Shown: positions 30,606 to 41,697, counted from the first letter of the stretch. The stretch: DNA of 64,000 nt from Eucalyptus grandis (GCF_016545825.1 NC_052614.1:7768559-7832558); one strand, 5' to 3'. Made by a program: numbers and translations. The notes: generated by a model not told the origin, from the sequence alone.

Positions 30606-30760
30606 CCTCAAATGTTTCTGTACACACGCTAGAAGAGATGTTAGCTCACGGCTCTATAGACCTAGTCAAACTCCACCGCGCCAATCGGTCGTAGACATTT
30701 GGAATTTACTTACAACTGGTTCTTAGGGGAATTAAGAAGAAACCTGCAATCTCTCCTTTA
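30606..30760 (+). repeat. ANK upstream duplicated segment, copy 1
   Basis: Matches 32085-32240 (shared ATGTTTCTG, CACGGCTCTAT/CATGGCTCTAT, TAGTCAAACTC, ACTTACAACT). It shows that the ANK gene was duplicated together with its upstream DNA. Confidence 0.72.
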
Positions 30761-30799
30761 AGTTTGTTGTTTTGTGAAATCGAATTTTAAATTGTTTAA

Positions 30800-30931
30800 A
30801 TGTCCTCGTTAATTGGCCTGAAGGAAGCTACCATTCTCTTGATCGTCACTTCTTTCGTCTTTATCGCGATGATGTTCTTCCTTAAATCACGACTGGACAT
30901 TTTACACAGAATCTTAGACATGATTGGCTAA
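30800..30931 (+). CDS. Possible small membrane peptide, 43 codons
   Basis: Starts MSSLIGLKEATILLIV and ends HRILDMIG-stop. It has one hydrophobic helix (ATILLIVTSFVFIAMMFFL) and a basic C-terminus. In the inverted copy (15500-15350) the codon at the stop position is GAA and the frame goes on (IGENQRPKFSKVISRT), so the ORF here may be a truncated remnant of a longer exon. Unrecognised; could be chance. Confidence 0.22.
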   Translation: MSSLIGLKEATILLIVTSFVFIAMMFFLKSRLDILHRILDMIG

Positions 30932-31008
30932 GATCAAAGACTAAAATTCTCTTAAGGTAATTTCGCCGAACAATCAGAAATATATCAAACACCATTCCTG
31001 TCCTTTTC

Positions 31009-31300
31009 TTAAGAATATGGACAATGTGAAAGCTTGGACACGGATGAAACATATTTCAGGCTGACTCTTGACAAGCTTGTCACTATGTTAACGTATCCTT
31101 TTGCTTCTGCGAGATGAAAAGGCGTTGATCTCTGAGAATCCTGCTCTCTTGCTAGCTCGGCCTTGCGAGCTAGGACCTCTTCTACAAATTCTAGGTGTTC
31201 GAGCATGACTGAGATATACACAGGAGTTTCCATGTGATTCCTGGTCGTGATTCAGTCGAGAAGCAGCTTATCTTTTCCAAGCAACTCAAGCAAAGAAGGC
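31009..31300 (-). pseudogene. ANK/PGG exon 1 relic
   Basis: Minus strand LLELLGKDKLLLD, a TGA, then METPVYISVMLEHLEFVEEV, LARKAELAREQDSQRS and TPFHLAEAKGYVNIVTSLSR, then frame loss at about 31050. The start codon region is missing: compared with the copy at 36273, the DNA encoding the first dozen residues has been deleted, joining the 5' flank directly to the body. It is clearly paralogous to 29896-30453. Confidence 0.8.
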
Positions 31301-31683
31301 ACGTCTCGAAATACTCACTACTCAATTTGGGGACTTGAATGTATATTGTCACCAAGTCAACTTTCAAGGTAGGTTTGATGAAAAGCGAAAAATGACTGGT
31401 GGTATGTGGCTCAAGTCTCCGTTGAGCCTGGACATCCTTTGATCATGCAAAGCAATCGCACTCTAGTCATGCAAAACTAGTTGTGAAATCATTTCATTCG
31501 TACAAACATGAAATTACGTAACCTAGGCACTTTCAAAGAAATTATACTCTCATATGATCGTGTTAGGAAGATGGTTACAAATGATAATAGTACCATTGGC
31601 ACATTAGATTTGGTCTTCTCAACATGGTAATTCCTAATGATTTCAAGCTTGTGAATGGTTTAAGCTCAATGTGGAGGCATTAG

Positions 31684-32015
31684 CCTTGCCATGCTACCGA
31701 CGAATTCTGCCAAAGAGAGTTGATCTTCATTTTCTACCATGATGGTTGGGATCTCAACTTTGCCGTCAAGGCTTGCGGCCATGTATGAGCCACCGTCGCT
31801 GGATGTGTGGACAAGCTACCTCATGAGCCATGGACGAGGCCAGATCTGGAGGCACAAACGCATCAAGCTTTGCCATCAAAGTGGCCAGTGCTGTGTCCAG
31901 GCCGAACATTGTTGCGAGTCCAAGCCAAGCTACCCCTCCGTAGTCATAATGGCTGGCTCCATTTAGAATACAGGCAGTAATTTTGTCATATAAGCTGCTG
32001 ACGTAATACTTCGAA
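31684..32015 (-). pseudogene. Unrecognised protein-coding relic
   Basis: Two consecutive protein-like stretches on the minus strand. The first (about 32010-31790) includes YYVSSLYDKITACILN, HYDYGGVAWLGLATMFGLD and MAKLDAFVPPDLASSMAHEV. After a frameshift near 31790 the second includes GGSYMAASLDGKVEIPT and NEDQLSLAEFVGSMARLMPP, then a stop at about 31684. Composition and balanced codon use suggest a real former gene, but I cannot name the family. The ANK relic starts just downstream. Confidence 0.4.
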
Positions 32016-32084
32016 CGTATGTCAATTTGTAAGTGAATCTAAATGATCGAATATCTTTTAAAATCATCTCATTTAGATGAAGAT

Positions 32085-32450
32085 GCCTCGGATGTTTCTG
32101 GACACAAACGCTTGGACAAATGTCGCTCATGGCTCTATGGACGTAGTCAAACTCGGCAACGCAGATCGGTTGCAGACATTTCGAATCTACTTACAACTAG
32201 TTCTTGGGAGAATTGAGAAGGAACCCGCGATCTCTTCTTTCAGGATTGTCCCTGTCCTTTACTTGCGAATATGGACATATATGAACCCGCGAACTTGACC
32301 TACACAGACTAAATGCATAAAATCTCCCCATCAAATCGTCCCTAGATGCATCCCCCAATTTCCTAAACACGGCAGGTCAACTTGAAAAGCTCTTTCTATA
32401 GTCTTTTTTGAGCCTGCACATTCCCTTATTCTTCAGCTAAGATTATTCAA
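32085..32450 (+). repeat. ANK upstream duplicated segment, copy 2, and partner of the inverted repeat
   Basis: 32085-32240 duplicates 30606-30760. 32262-32450 is the plus-strand partner of 15360-15170. A 73-codon frame at 32077-32298 is open across the duplicated part but is not conserved in copy 1, so I do not call it a gene. Confidence 0.7.
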
Positions 32451-32501
32451 CTCGATGGATTGTGGTAGGAAAGATGCTTGAAATGAGCAATGCGTTATGA
32501 G

Positions 32502-33315
32502 GGGAAAAGTATCAAAAAGTCCTAAACCTATTGCATTGGTATCAATTCAGTTCTAAACTTTTCAATTGAACCAATTCAGTCCTAAACATTTTACTATTGG
32601 TACCAATTTAATCCATCCGGCCAATTTTGGCTGGCCGACGCTGACGTGGACGTCGGCCGGTGGCCGAATGCTTTGACGTGACCATTTTTATGATTTTTTA
32701 ATTATTTTTTCGAATTTTTATTAATTTTTTCTTTTTAGTTTCTTTTTCCTTTTTTTTTTTTTGTCTTCTTCCTTGCGTTGGTGGCGAGCCTCCGGTGAGG
32801 CTTGCCGGCCACCGGGCGAGGGCCGTGACCCTCGCCGGCTCGCCCACGCGGCCTTGGGCGGGCGGCTTAGCCCAGATCTGGGCGAGGCCGAGCGAGGGCT
32901 GCGACCCTCGCCGGCGGCTGGCAAGGGTCGCTCGGCCTCGCCCGGGGCTGCGCCGGCTGGCCTTGCCCAGATCCAAGCGAAGCCTCCTCACCGGCGGCCT
33001 TGGGAGGCCGGGTGAGGGCCGTGACCCTCGCCGGCGGCGGCGAGGGCCGCGGCCCTCGCCCGTGCGGCGAGCCTCATCGGAGGCTCACCGACCACCGCTA
33101 GGAAGAAGACAGAAAAAAATTTAATAAATTAATAAATTAATAAAAAAATTAAAAATCATAAAAATTTCTACGTCAAGATCGGCCGGCTAAAATTGGCTGG
33201 GTGGACTGAATTGGTACAAATAGTAAAAAGTTTATGACTGAATTGGTTCAATTGAAAAGTTTGGGACTGAATTGGTACTAATACAATAGGTTTAAGATTT
33301 TGTTGGTACTTTTCC
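32502..33315. mobile_element. Long-TIR foldback element with GC-rich centre, about 814 bp
   Basis: Left GGAAAAGTATCAAAAAGTCC and right (reverse complement) GGAAAAGTACCAACAAAATC start inverted repeats that continue about 150 bp (CCAATTCAGTCCTAAAC; ACCAATTTAATCC; GGCCAATTTTGGCTGGCC). The centre 32765-33105 is extremely GC-rich, with many GGCGAGG/CCTCGCC words, between poly-T and A-rich runs. The end sequence resembles the Mutator-like element at 29031, but I find no 9-bp duplication. Frames in the centre are low-complexity and not genes. Confidence 0.6.
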
Positions 33316-35067
33316 GCGACGTGAGTGCATTTACGCTTAGTCTTTCAACCGACATAGTTGCTAATGATTCCAAGCTAGCAAATAATTTAAGCACAATGAG
33401 CAAGCAGCAGTCTTGCTTTACATTCGATTTGCCCATTTTTGGTCCGGTGAAATTTGCGATCCATTTCATGAACCATCAGATTTCTCCAGCGGCTGTCCAA
33501 CTGGCAATTTGGTAACTACGTCGAGGGCAAGCAAGTTGAGAAATTCACAGCTGTCCAAGATTGAAGAAGAGAAGACAAAAACTACAGCTGGAAATATAAG
33601 GTAGCTAACATCTTGGAGACTCTCCTGTCAGCAACGAGCAATTTGACAAAAAAAATCAAAATAAAATTGTCCCACTTGTAGAATAAAGTCATAGAACAGA
33701 AAAAATCCTGTAAAACAAGTCAGCTTTTCTGTTAGACATGAACGAAATAATTAAAAAAAAAAAAATCAATCCATAACGTTTACGTTAGCTTTTCTGTTTG
33801 AATGCGTTTCGGTTTAAAAAAATTTGCTTTCTGTACGATCCTCTAAAATAGAGAGTGGGGTATTCTAACGATATTCCTAGTGACTTCATCCTCTATTTCC
33901 ATTTGAGACACTCTTTAGCAAAAGTATTTTGCTTCCACCGAGCTAAAAGAATGCCCTATTGAGTTTCTTCCCGGATAGAAAGAGCAAGAAAACCAAGTCA
34001 TGTAACAAAATTAAGCACGTTACATACTCGGATCACTTGCCGACTGATGTAAAAGTTTTGTTGGCATGTAATCTTTTTGATTTTGACATTCAATCTTTTA
34101 ACAGCGGAGGTGGCGAGCAATGCACATTAGGAGGATAGAGAGCTGCTGCGCCCACTGCTGTGGACGTATTAGGGTGCGTTTGGTTGGACCATCCCATGAT
34201 GTGGATTTTGATCCTGTCCATCTTGCCGATGGCTGTGGCGAGGACTTCTCTGATGTCGCTGTGCATTAGCCCTTTAGAGCACGCATTCGAGACCGCAAGT
34301 GGGCGTGCAGCTGCATTGGCCTCTTCGTGGATGGATCCAAGCCGGATGCGATCGGCTGCTGATCTTTTGGTCACGGAGAGGATGCAGATGAAGCCCTGCG
34401 CAGGGGACTAAGATCCATTTTTGCAAGAACATCAGCTAATAAAATGTTCTCCTGTGATTGTGATGATTACCTCTTTGGTCCGTTTGATGTCCATTCCGAT
34501 CACTCCCCCATGCTTAGTCTGATCTTTTACCCATAACTATGCGTGGAAATTTAATTGGAAAGGCAAATGGGACTTGGTAAGATTCGAACTTAGGGCCTTC
34601 AGCTCTGATACATGTAAGAATTTTGTGAGATTACTGCCGACTGTTGTAAAAGTTTAAGTTGTTAAACGGAGATGTGATTTAATATTTAATTATTCTAACT
34701 ATATTAGTGATCATTTTCTAAACCATGCTTTTGTCGATTATGATTTTAAATTACCATTATGATGGTCCTTTGTGGGACAGGTATGAGTTAGTGACATAAT
34801 ATTTATAAAAAAATGTGAAGTTGAAAGTTAACTTACGGTTTGCTTCTTAAGTCTTATAAAAATCTAAGAAAAACACAAGCTCCTCTATGTGGGGGCAAAC
34901 GTATGATACGAGCTTCTTAGCGAAGGAAAAACGACGGTGTCGTCATTAATCACTGGTCTAGGATCCCGTATGATAAAAGAAGGAGACGTCACACCGTGTG
35001 CAAATCACTTGTTATTTACTTTGATAGTAGGCAATATACGCATAAAAAAAATGTAAGATAGCTTTAA
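33316..35067. other. Host DNA, mostly unassigned
   Basis: Contains a possible Tourist-type terminus (TTA followed by GGGTGCGTTTGGTTGG, about 34166-34181) and the unassigned frame at 34090-34374. 33340-33400 resembles the 3' flank of the relic at 31684 (words TAATGATT, CAAGCTAGCAAAT, TTTAAGC). Otherwise AT-rich with no recognisable feature. Confidence 0.4.
34090..34374 (-). CDS. Unrecognised frame, possible gene remnant
   Basis: 94 codons, with GC and codon balance higher than the surroundings (RSAADRIRLGSIHEEANAAA, LMHSDIREVLATAIGKMDR). The antisense frame is also open, and the end overlaps a possible Tourist terminus. Whether this was a real exon cannot be settled here. Confidence 0.22.
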   Translation of the reverse strand: MTKRSAADRIRLGSIHEEANAAARPLAVSNACSKGLMHSDIREVLATAIGKMDRIKIHIMGWSNQTHPNTSTAVGAAALYPPNVHCSPPPLLKD

Positions 35068-35406
35068 CATTTACAAATACTTACCAACGTAAAATAATTT
35101 AACTGCAACGGAATTAGTATTACGAACACAAAAAATTTGACTTACGAACATCATTTTGAATTTATGATACAATAAGGTATATTACTATGATTAGACTTTG
35201 TTAATGATTTACTAAGAATGGGTATAATTAAGGTCGTCAAGGATTAGCACTCACTCAATTTACTAATTAGAAGGAAAATTACTATTTAAGAGATACATTA
35301 CATCTTATGGGGTAAATTACTACTTTGAATTACTTTCTATAAGACTTATTATTGTCTTAAGAGATGTTACTACTTTGAAGGTAAATCACTCATTTTGTCT
35401 CTTGTA
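35068..35406 (+). repeat. Dispersed repeat R1, copy 2
   Basis: Partner of 16476-16816, same orientation, diverged. The following 35407-35800 is similarly AT-rich with repeated TTACTA/AGTAAT words but has no counterpart after copy 1. Confidence 0.75.
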
Positions 35407-35803
35407 ATTATCTATTGATAATGATTAGTAGTTCATTATGGTTAATTTATTTCAATCGTTAATGGTCCCTTTATACTTCATAACTTGATGATGATATTAC
35501 TAAGTATTCCTACCATAGTATAATTTCCCTCAAGAGGTCATTACTTGTAGTTACCCGCGTTAGTAATTACACCTCCAACAATTGTAATTTGCCTCAAATC
35601 ATTGTGATCTCAATTGCACCTCTAGCGAGTACTTTCCTTTTTTGCGTAGTAACTTAGCTTATAGTTCATAACAAGAAATTCCTATCTCTTAGCTCAAGTG
35701 AAAATAATCTACCTTTGGAGACAGTAAATTACCTCAAGTTATCCTAAGCTCGATAAGTCGTGAATTGGCAAGTTTGGAAGAGTCTGAGTTAAGCCTAATA
35801 AAC

Positions 35804-36273
35804 TTAGCAAGCCATTACTCTCTGCAGGCGCCCACGCAATAGGGCACCGAAAAAGAGGTCGTGACAACGTTCAACGACCCTACGGGCTGCATCAGGTCTC
35901 ACTTGAACCAAGCATTCCAAAATATCCACATGCCCTTTCATGGTTGTGACGTGAAGAGGGTTTCTTTTGTATTTGTCATGGATGAAACATACCTCAGGGT
36001 TGACTCTTAACAAGCTTGCCACTATGTTAAGGTATCTGCCGCAAGATGAAGAGGCATCAAACTTTGACAATCCCACTCTGTTGCCAGCTCGGCCTTTCAA
36101 GCTAAAACCTCTTCCACGAAATCCAAGTGTCCGAGCATGGCTGCAATGTGCAGAGGAGTCTCGGTGTGATTCCCGGTCATGATTCCAGCGAGAAGTAGCT
36201 TATCTTTTCTGAGCAACTCAAGTAATAAACGCACATTTCCTTCCACGGCGGCTTCATAGAGCTCGGACTCCAT
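35804..36273 (-). pseudogene. ANK/PGG exon 1 relic
   Basis: Starts MESELYEAAVEGNVRLLLEL at 36273, then TPLHIAAMLGHLDFVEEVLA, a TGA where paralogues have Arg (LA-R-KAEL), a damaged second repeat, a frameshift, and then YLNIVASLLRVNPEVCFIHD and NPLHVTTMKGHVDILECLVQ. It ends within the repeat array at about 35810, with no donor and no second exon. The TATA word and 5' flank are kept up to the Copia-D insertion at 36451. Confidence 0.82.
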
Positions 36274-36450
36274 GTTTGGGTCTCTAAAATGGGAGTTTCG
36301 AAATACTCACTCCTCCATTTGGAGACTTGAATATATATCGTCACAACCAAGTGAATCTTCACAGTAGGCTTGACGAAGACCGAAAAATGATTAGTAGATT
36401 TTTCATCTGTAAGTATGTGACTCAGTTCCCCCGAATGTCTATGGAGGGTG

Positions 36451-36967
36451 TGTTGGGATATACCTAGCGGCCATTTTCTGGGGAGTCTCGTCTCCATTTG
36501 GTCCTATATTGGTCAACTGGATGCTCCACTGAAACAAGCACTCAATAAAACACTCTTCTCCGTTCTCTCTCTACGTCGCTTTATTCACCACACGCTCGCA
36601 CATGGAGCACCTTCTCTATTTAAAGGATGCATGTTGGATTATAATGTCTCTGTTTTCTGCTGTTTTCAGTTTTCTTTTTACTCTGTTTTACTCTGTTTTT
36701 TATTAAAAAAACAGCCAAGTTCATTTTGTTATGTATTTAGTATTTTTGTTATTTTCTAGGAAGTTAATAGCACGTTTATGTGCAGTTATGTGTTGCACGT
36801 ACGTGAGCAGTTTTTGTTTTGTATTTAGTGGTTGTACTCGACAGTTTTTTTTTTTTAAGAACAGACGTATGCAAGTTTGTGTTCTGTTTCTTTGTGCTTC
36901 TCTTCCTCATTTGAAAAATATAGCTTCTGGTTTTCTGTTTCTTGTTTACTGTTTTTGATCAGTAACA
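36451..36967 (+). repeat. Copia-D 5' LTR
   Basis: About 517 bp from TGTTGGGATATACC to GATCAGTAACA, bounded by the primer site. It contains CTATTTAAAGG (about 36616-36626), a plausible TATA box. The outer end is inferred from the TG and the loss of ANK-flank similarity. Confidence 0.65.
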
Positions 36968-36971
36968 ACAG

Positions 36972-36983
36972 TGGTATCAGAGC
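36972..36983 (+). other. Copia-D primer-binding site (initiator tRNA-Met)
   Basis: TGGTATCAGAGC, three bases after the LTR end. Confidence 0.85.
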
Positions 36984-37046
36984 GTGAATGATCTTGAGGG
37001 ACTGTGAAGTGAAGCAAGTATCGAAGTGTAAAGAAGTTAAAGGGTG

Positions 37047-37952
37047 ATGGAGACAGGGTCGAGTGGTTTCTCTACAATGGCTTCTCCAGTATTTACTGGA
37101 GAGAATTATCAAGCATGGGCTGTTAAGATGACAGCATTTTTGGAGGGTCATGATTTGTGGGAAGCTGTGGAGGATGATTATGAGGTTGCTCCACTTCCAG
37201 ACAATCTGACTTTGAATCAGATAAAGTACCATAAAGAGAGAATCACAAGGAAGGCCAAGGCAAAGTCATGCCTGTACGCTGCTGATTTACCCACTATCTT
37301 CACAAGGATCATGAGATGTGATTCTGCAAAGGCAATATGAGATTTCTTGAAGGATGAATACGAGGGAGATGAGAAGATAAGAGGCATGAAGGTGCTGAAT
37401 CTCTTGAGGGAGTTTGAGAGACAGCAGATGAAAGATTCAGAGTCAATGAAGGAGTACTCTAATAGGTTGGTTGGGATAGCTGAAAAATCAGAGTTTTAGG
37501 GACTGACTTGAAGGATGAAAGGCTTGTTCGAAGATCCCGTGTCTCTTCCGAGAAGTTCGAAGCCACCATAGCGTCTCTGGAAAATACAAGAGACTTACCT
37601 GATATAAAGCTTGCAGAATTGTTAAATGCTCTGCAGGCACAGGAGCACAGAAGACTGATGAGAAGAGAAGAGTTTGTAGAGGGTGCGCTGCAAGCTAAAG
37701 TGAAGTCAAATGATGGAGGCAAAGGGAAGAAATGGATTCGGTTCGGAAAATGCTAGTGACTCCAAGTTTGTAGCAAAAGAAGGAAATTCTAGTGGGTCTA
37801 ACAAATGGAAGATGAACAAAAAGCCTTGTCAATACTTTTGTGGTGGAACTAATCATCAGTTTTTTAGATGTTGGAGAAAGCCTGATGCTAGATGCAGAAG
37901 ATGTCACAAGTTGGGTCACATGGAAGCCATCTGCAAAGAAAAAAATTACTAG
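37047..37952 (+). pseudogene. Copia-D gag
   Basis: ATG 37047 (METGSSGFSTMASPVFTGEN). Capsid-like segment with WAVKMTAFLEGHDLWEAVED and YHKERITRKAKAKSCLYAA. Stop at 37338 replaces a Trp (AKAI-x-DFLKDEYEGDEKIRG); a second stop at about 37497. The frame resumes with EATIASLENTRDLPDIKLAE and reaches a Cys/His-rich end with the knuckle CRRCHKLGHMEAIC (about 37890-37935). A TAG follows at 37950. At least one frameshift near 37740. Confidence 0.8.
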
Positions 37953-38039
37953 CAAGTAGGAAAAGCCCAGGTAGCAATGAATGAAACTGAGGAAGAGCAC
38001 TTGTTTGTAGCTTTTTTTTTTTTTCTGAATCTTCTGTTG

Positions 38040-40760
38040 GGAATGATGCATGGCTGGTGGATAGTGGCTGTACCAATCATATGACTAGCAATTCGAAGCT
38101 GTTTAGGAGTCTAGACAGGTCAGTCAGGTCCAGAGTCAAAATTGGCAACGGACAGTATATCGAAGTGCAAGGGAAGGGTACAGTGGCTATTGAAGGAAAT
38201 CGGGAGGTGAAGGCGATCGGTGATGTTCTCTCGTGCCAAATATTGACCATAATCTGTTAAGTGTTGGTCAATTAGTTGAGAAGGGCTATAAAGTGAAGTT
38301 CGAAGGGAAGGAATGTTTTATTAATAATGTAGATAGCAAAGAAGTGCTAAGAATTCCAATGGAGGACAAGAGTTTCATGTTCAAGCCACAAGAGATGCAA
38401 CAAATGGCTTTAAAGTGCAAAGAAGAAAATGCAGAGATATGGCATAAAAGACTTGGGCATGTTCACAGGAAGAGCATGTCGTTTATGCAGAGAAATATCT
38501 TAGCAGATGACTTACCAAGTTTGGGGGAGGAATTTCCACAGTGCAGAACTTGTCTTCTTGGCAAGCAAGTCAGATTTCCTTTCAAAGGAGGAGGCTGGAG
38601 AGCATGTGAAAAGCTGCAATTAGTCCACACAGATCTATGTGGACCTATGTCTGAGTCTTCTCTCAATGGTAGCAGGTATTTCATTACCTTCACTGATGAT
38701 ATGACTAGGATGAGTTGGATTTATTTTCTGCGAGCCAAGTCTTAAGTTGCTAATGTGTTTGTGAAGTTTAAAGCCTTAGTTGAGAATCGTAGTGGGAAGA
38801 AAATTAAAATGCTCGGGTCGATAATGGTTACTGAGTATACTTTGCTCACAAGTTTAAGTTGAATTGTGAGCAAGTAGGAATTGTGCGGCAGTTCACTGCT
38901 CCTTATTCACCTCAACAAAATGGGGTCAGTGAGAGGAAAAACAGAAGTATTATGGAGATGGCCAGATGTATGATGCATGAGAAGATGTTGCCTAAGAAGT
39001 TTTGGGCTGAAGCAGCTAATACTGTAGTGTTCATGTTGAACAGATTGCCCACAAAGGCCTTAGAGAGGTCAACACCTTTTGAAGTCTGGTATGGTGTTAA
39101 ACCTTCTGTGAAAAATTTGAAGGTTTTTGGGTGTTTGTGTTATACTCATGTTCCTCAGGTCAAGAGGGACAAGTTGGATAAAAGAGCTGAGCTTGGAATC
39201 TTCATTGGGTACAATCTCCAATCAAAGGCTTACAGGATTTTTCACCCTATGACAGGAAAGGTGATTGTAAGCAGAGATGTTGTTTTTCTAGAGGAAGATG
39301 AGTGGAATTGGATGGAAGGAAAGAGTGCGGAAACAAAGTTCGAAAAACAACACGCAATGAGATGTAGTGGTTGATGAAGTTATAGATGGATTGGAAGACA
39401 GTGTGGATGATTTACCGTGAGAGGCACAAGGTCACTTGCTGAAATCTATGAAAGAAGCAATGTGGCAATGCTCGAACCATCTAACTTTGTGGAAGCTAAG
39501 GAGGATCGGAGGTGGATTACAACAATGCGGGAGGAGATTGCAATGATCCCGGAAAAACCACACATGGGAGCTTGTTGACATACCATCGATAAGAATGTGA
39601 TTGGGGTTAAGTGGGTGTTTAGAACAAAACTTAATCCTGATGGTTCTGTCAATAAACACAAAGCTAGACTTTGTGGTGAAAGGCTATGCACAAATATGGG
39701 GAGTAGACTATTAAAACATTTGCTCTGTTGCACGACTTGATACAATAAGGTTACCGTTAGCTATTGCAAAGAAGAGAATGGGTGGTTGTATTTCGTTAGA
39801 TGTCAAGTCTGCATTTCTGAATGGAGAGCTTGAGGAGGAGATTTTTGTTGAACAACCCGAAGGCTTCAATATCAAAGGGCAAGAAGAGAGTGTATACGGG
39901 TTGAAGAAAGCTCTATATGGATCAAGCGAGGCTCCAAGAGCTTGGTATGGGAAGATAGATCGATATTTGCAGGATTTTGGCTTTGTAAAAGCTTAAGTGA
40001 GTTCACTCTTTATGTCAAGAAGGTGAATCACGGTGTTGTAATTCTGTCACTTTATGTAGATGATCTATTAGTGACGGGGAATGATATGGAATTGATAGAG
40101 AAGGTGAAGCAAGATCTATTTGCAGTTTTGAGATGTCGACTTGGGAAAGATGTCTTATTTTTTGGGTCCGGAAGTCAAACGGGCTTCATATGAGATCTTC
40201 ATCTATCGAAAAAAATACATGAAGGAAATTCTAAAGAAGTTTCGGATGGAAGATTGTCGAAGTGTAAGCACTCCTATGGTGCTAAAGAGAAGCTGCGAAG
40301 AATGATGGAACATATGCGGTAGATGCTTCTATGTATAGAAGTCTCGATTGGGTGTCTCATGTATCTTACGGCAACCGGACCCGGATATTCTATTTGATGT
40401 GAGTGTTTTATCCCGGGTTTATGAGTAGTTCTAGTCGGTTACATTTGATTGCAGCAAAAAGGGTATTGATATATCTCAAAGGAACATTGTTCTTTGGTGT
40501 GAAGTTTAAGAAATGTCAGAAGTTTAATTTACAAGGATTTTCTGATAGTGACTGGGCTGGTTCAGTAGATGACATGAAGAGTACGTCCGGATCTTTGTTT
40601 CGTTTTGGTTCTGCTTGTTTCTCTGGTGTTCTAAAAAGCAAGAGATTGTAGCTCGCCTCTTTGCAGAGGCTAAGTTTAGAGCGGCTACTGCAGCTGCAAA
40701 TCAAGCTTTATGGCTGAAGAGGATAATGAAGGATCTGTGGTTGAATTCTAGTGATTGCAT
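38040..40760 (+). pseudogene. Copia-D pol: protease, integrase, reverse transcriptase, partial RNase H
   Basis: Protease WLVDSGCTNHMTSNSKLF (38055); frameshift near 38250; HHCC region (IWHKRLGHVHRKSM, CRTCLLGKQVRFPF); integrase (LVHTDLCGPMSESS, FTDDMTRMSWIYF), stop at 38743, a damaged second Asp region, then YSPQQNGVSERKNRSIMEMA and the C-terminal part to 39374. RT starts after several frameshifts: [37 protein letters not shown], a stop at about 39994, then LSLYVDDLLVTGND. Frameshifts follow at 40140-40400, and RNase H (GFSDSDWAGSVDDMKSTSGS) fades out at 40760. Heavily decayed. Confidence 0.82.
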
Positions 40761-40771
40761 ATGGTAACCAG

Positions 40772-41685
40772 TGTCATGAACTTAATTAATTAGAATAATG
40801 ACAAGCGAGCCGGCTAAATTAGGTTACAAATTATAATCATAGACTGACCAACTTGTGCTCTAAACTAACAGCCTAATAGAGATTGTATAGAATTTCACAC
40901 AAAAATGTTCTACTCTCTATCGAGGCTTAACAGGAAATTTTGATCACAGATTAAGTGTATAAGGCAAGAAAGAGTATCCGTCTTTGTCCTCGCTTTCCTC
41001 ACAGCCCATTGCACACAAACGAAAATGCGCCAAAAGATGAAAGTATAAGACTCATCAAGGTCTCAAAGTCTCTGTAGCGTATGAATGTATCCAACTTAGT
41101 AAACATCGTACTGGTCTACTGTAACAACTCTGTAGCGGATCTCGTCCAAATTTCATTCCCATTCCTCGATCTCTGCTTGGGTGCGACTCCTTTTCGGTTC
41201 ATCTTCTCTCTTTAGCCGCTCCCTTAGTTCCAAGGTCTTTCTCTTGATACATTGAACCTGCAGAAAACCGAGACTTGGCTGAAGTGGAAAATTTGGGAAG
41301 GGCAAAGTTCAATTCCACAACCGAGAGAAACGAAAAGGAGTATAACCTTTCTATAAGGCCACCGCCCCACTCCGTCTTTTTGGCAAATTTTCTTGGGCAA
41401 AAGAACACTTGGAGTATTAAAACTTGGCACAGGGAGACTATTGGTGATATTGGCAAGATTTGCTCTCCTATTCAAGGAAAGGACAGATTGTGGGCAAATC
41501 TTTGTATTGATAGTTTTCCTATTTTTGAAATTTCCCTTTTTTGTTGCGGTGAACCTTGTCTACAAATTGCAGAAGAATGTTATGACAAAAATAAGAGAGT
41601 CGAGAGTTTTGTTCGAGGACGTAGGCACATTGCTGAACCTCGTAATCCTTATGTTCTTTTCTAATTGCCTTACTAAAATTCAACA
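40772..41685 (+). repeat. Copia-E 5' LTR
   Basis: About 914 bp from TGTCATGAAC to AAAATTCAACA. The inner end is fixed by the primer site; the outer end is inferred from the sudden stop of Copia-D RNase H. Short frames inside (for example 41275-41664) are not conserved genes. Confidence 0.55.
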
Positions 41686-41697
41686 TGGTATCAGAGC
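41686..41697 (+). other. Copia-E primer-binding site (initiator tRNA-Met)
   Basis: TGGTATCAGAGC directly after the LTR. Confidence 0.87.

Larger units (their letters stand above)
36451..40771 (+). mobile_element. Copia-D: Ty1/copia retrotransposon, 3' end missing or displaced
   Basis: LTR (36451-36967), primer site, gag and pol in copia order up to RNase H, which stops abruptly at about 40760, where Copia-E begins. No 3' LTR is in the window. It either was truncated or continues beyond the right edge after the nested elements. It landed in the 5' flank of the ANK relic. Confidence 0.78.

Noticed and set aside
32077..32298. 73-codon plus-strand frame
   Set aside because: It lies in the duplicated ANK flank and the frame is not kept in the other copy (30606-30760).
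32698..33124. Overlapping open frames in GC-rich DNA
   Set aside because: Same situation in the element at 32502-33315; open only because high GC removes stop codons.
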